DNA of 64,000 nt, from assembly GCA_022539475.1 (NCBI GenBank), contig VCMS01000113.1:129652-193651 (forward strand). Reading direction: 5' to 3'. The notes below the pieces were generated by a model. That model worked only from the letters and a program-made list of their open reading frames with translations. It was not told where the DNA came from and made no database searches. This document shows positions 62,290 through 64,000 of the stretch, in pieces. The stretch is from Gracilaria domingensis. Its lineage: Eukaryota > Rhodophyta > Florideophyceae > Gracilariales > Gracilariaceae. A program made the position numbers and the translations under genes. Every line of letters begins with the position of its first letter. The first letter of the stretch is position 1.

Positions 62290-63777
62290 ATGTCAGCTGA
62301 AGTCGAACGTTTCGATGAGACATCACCAACTATCCCACCCACACAATCGGTAACTGATCCGGAAGACGCGATACTAGTTATCAACGGAAGTCGTTATGAT
62401 GTTGGACAGGTACAAGCCATCTTGGCTCAGGTTGAAGCTAGCCTCGCTAGGCTCACACTTCAGTTCTCGAGACTCTACGAGCAGATGATGCTCAGCGACG
62501 TTCCCAATGAAGAAGCCGATGGAGTTCGTTTGAAGCATTTCGCAACCAATGCATTTGTCAATGGTGTCCTTGTTGAGCGCCCATTCAACAAGGAGTTTAT
62601 TGATTTGATCGAGGGCCTCATAGCAAGGGTTCAACTAGAATCCCTGATGTACAAGTTTAAGTATGGACATGATTACGTCCACATTGAAGACGTTCGAATT
62701 ATGATATCTGCGATCCTTCACTTCAAGAAATTGAACTCAGTGTACAAAGAAATTCCAGAAAACGAGACGCGGATATGGCCTCAGACACCTGGAGATCTAT
62801 ACGAAGAAGCTTGCCGGATAGCGGCGAAGCGGTATGAGGATCAGTCAGACCGAAGGGCGTCCGCTATATTGTTCTCTCAGCTATTGGACAATCGATTAGT
62901 CACAATCAAGTACCCTGCAATCGGAAACGTTGATATGTATGCATACGTTACCAATGGAGACACAACTCGCATGCTCTGGGATTGTTTGGAAGGTCTTCCC
63001 TTAAAACATATGACGAATAACGGCCAAGAGGTATACGAGCTCTCAAGAGAAGACCTGGAGATTCCTGACGCCCTGGATGTGCTGACCTCGGATGCCGTGA
63101 GAGCAATCCGAACAAGAGAAGGGCAAACCTACCATAATGCAAGTTTTGCGGACATTCAGGATTGGACTTACTCAAATCCCAAATCGCGACATATTGAAGT
63201 TGCAACGAATCCAACTCTTGTCGTAATAGCATACTTGTACTTAACCGCAGCAATCACCGTCGCCGTTGCTGCTGCTGCCCTCAACTGGGGTCAGCGCATA
63301 TCTGCTCTACAACGAATCTTTGACGCGGTTGCGTTGCTCCTCATATTCTTTGCAGCGTTAATTCCAATCGCTCTGTTAACTGGGACTAAGGATATATACA
63401 GTGTTCTGCTATGTGGAAAGAAAAGGTTACATGGATTAGAAAGCTTGGCGGAATTCCATGATACAAGCATGAGAACTCTCTTGATTTCGCTAGCGCGAGC
63501 AAAGAGCGTTCGGTTCCTTAAAGAGGCCAATTCCTGTTATGTTGAAGGTCCTAAAACAGGGACAGTGGAATTGCCACTCACTCTCCGGGAATGCGATTTG
63601 AACGATGTCGTCATCATTGGGAAAGAATATGCATATGACATGAGAGGAAAATGGAGATACGTTGAAGCAAAAAGGGGAGTAGTGCATTTCGGAAATGAAA
63701 TTCCTGCTAACACACCAGCTTTAGCCGTACGACATCCGGGCAAACGCTTTGTAGGGGGATCTATTCACAGTGTGTAA
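62290..63777 (+). CDS. Unrecognised 495-aa membrane protein
   Basis: Single exon, ATG 62290, TAA after residue 495. The N-terminus is acidic (DETSPTIPPTQSVTDPED). Residues about 35-110 are helical (VGQVQAILAQVEASLARLTLQF), followed by a mixed globular part to about 300. Two hydrophobic segments lie at about 307-330 (LVVIAYLYLTAAITVAVAAAAL) and 345-366 (VALLLIFFAALIPIALL), and a C-terminal soluble part of about 130 residues follows. I recognise no family or catalytic motif. Even composition, length and lack of stops argue for a real gene. Two spans suggest a hairpin anchor in an internal membrane. Confidence 0.7.
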   Translation: MSAEVERFDETSPTIPPTQSVTDPEDAILVINGSRYDVGQVQAILAQVEASLARLTLQFSRLYEQMMLSDVPNEEADGVRLKHFATNAFVNGVLVERPFNKEFIDLIEGLIARVQLESLMYKFKYGHDYVHIEDVRIMISAILHFKKLNSVYKEIPENETRIWPQTPGDLYEEACRIAAKRYEDQSDRRASAILFSQLLDNRLVTIKYPAIGNVDMYAYVTNGDTTRMLWDCLEGLPLKHMTNNGQEVYELSREDLEIPDALDVLTSDAVRAIRTREGQTYHNASFADIQDWTYSNPKSRHIEVATNPTLVVIAYLYLTAAITVAVAAAALNWGQRISALQRIFDAVALLLIFFAALIPIALLTGTKDIYSVLLCGKKRLHGLESLAEFHDTSMRTLLISLARAKSVRFLKEANSCYVEGPKTGTVELPLTLRECDLNDVVIIGKEYAYDMRGKWRYVEAKRGVVHFGNEIPANTPALAVRHPGKRFVGGSIHSV

Positions 63778-64000
63778 ATTGCAGGTCAGAGCTTTCTTCT
63801 TGGTTATGATCTACTTCATGGCTTTGTAAACATGTGGCGGCTTTGTAAACAGGTGCCACGCGCAAGCATGTGCCTTACTGCTGACAATATGTGTTCTGTG
63901 CCCAATAAAGCACATAGAGGTAGTGTGTTGCTGCGCATTCCATTTACCATTCGTGATGTACTCGAAGAAACTGAGAGAAGTGAAGTTTTTGTGAAGAAAT
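63778..64000. other. 3' flank, no gene seen
   Basis: Contains CCCAATAAAGCAC at 63901-63913, with AATAAA at 63903-63908. It resembles a polyadenylation signal and lies 126 bp after the stop. Confidence 0.35.

Noticed and set aside
1-64000. Search for CRISPR arrays, operons, bacterial promoters, rRNA and tRNA genes
   Set aside because: No spaced direct repeats, no rRNA-like sequence, and no tRNA cloverleaf that I could confirm by eye; gene structure is eukaryotic.

Overview
The window looks like nuclear DNA of a photosynthetic eukaryote, most likely a red alga; this is an inference from content, not proven. The genes are eukaryotic (Mediator, V-ATPase, ATP synthase OSCP, BAP31, REV1, NMNAT). 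A plastid-type RsmG and a phytyl-ester-synthase-like relic point to a plastid. A Golgi-type sulfotransferase-like protein would suit a maker of sulfated polysaccharides. Most genes are single-exon. Where introns occur they are short (83-166 nt), have GTAAGT-like donors, and were recovered here by joining frames.

Layout. Positions 1-5.9 kb hold decayed repeats: a Ty3/gypsy reverse-transcriptase relic and, on the minus strand, the first copy of an unknown 'antisense ORF'. From 5.9 to 29.6 kb is a retroelement nest: a solo LTR (5931-6872, target duplication gaaat); a Ty1/copia element (Copia-1, 6921-12077); and a second, minus-strand copia element (Copia-2, 12229-29624, target duplication gtatc). 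Copia-2 is split by a chromodomain-bearing Ty3/gypsy element (16149-28819). That gypsy element in turn carries a small MITE-like insertion (19120-19362) and, in its 3' LTR, a minus-strand solo LTR (27501-28359, target duplication cccca). Removing the solo LTR makes both gypsy LTRs exactly 736 bp. Downstream of pol the gypsy element carries a roughly 640-codon ORF on the opposite strand, related to the one at 1.2-2.7 kb.

From 30 to 37.4 kb lie a broken gene fusing a gamma-glutamylcyclotransferase-like domain to a phytyl-ester-synthase-like protein, a decayed hAT transposase next to its 3' end, and a nearly intact pogo-like transposase.

From 38 to 59 kb is a compact housekeeping gene island: membrane methyltransferase-like protein, NMN adenylyltransferase (3 exons), ornithine decarboxylase-like protein, MED21, LSm/Gemin6-like protein, sulfotransferase-like protein, RsmG, mitochondrial OSCP, F-box/LRR protein (2 exons), REV1, V-ATPase subunit F (3 exons), tesmin/CXC protein (possible 13-nt micro-exon) and BAP31-like protein. 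Several pairs are divergent (NMNAT/ODC, FBXL/REV1, VMA7/CXC) with GC-rich promoters between them; others are convergent (ODC/MED21, RsmG/OSCP, CXC/BAP31). The right end holds two LINE 3' fragments, one with a 12-bp target duplication, and an unrecognised 495-aa membrane protein.

The most novel items are the conserved antisense ORF of the gypsy elements, half-tRNA priming in both copia families, the GGCT-PES fusion, REV1 without a visible BRCT domain, and an ODC whose active-site cysteine is leucine.
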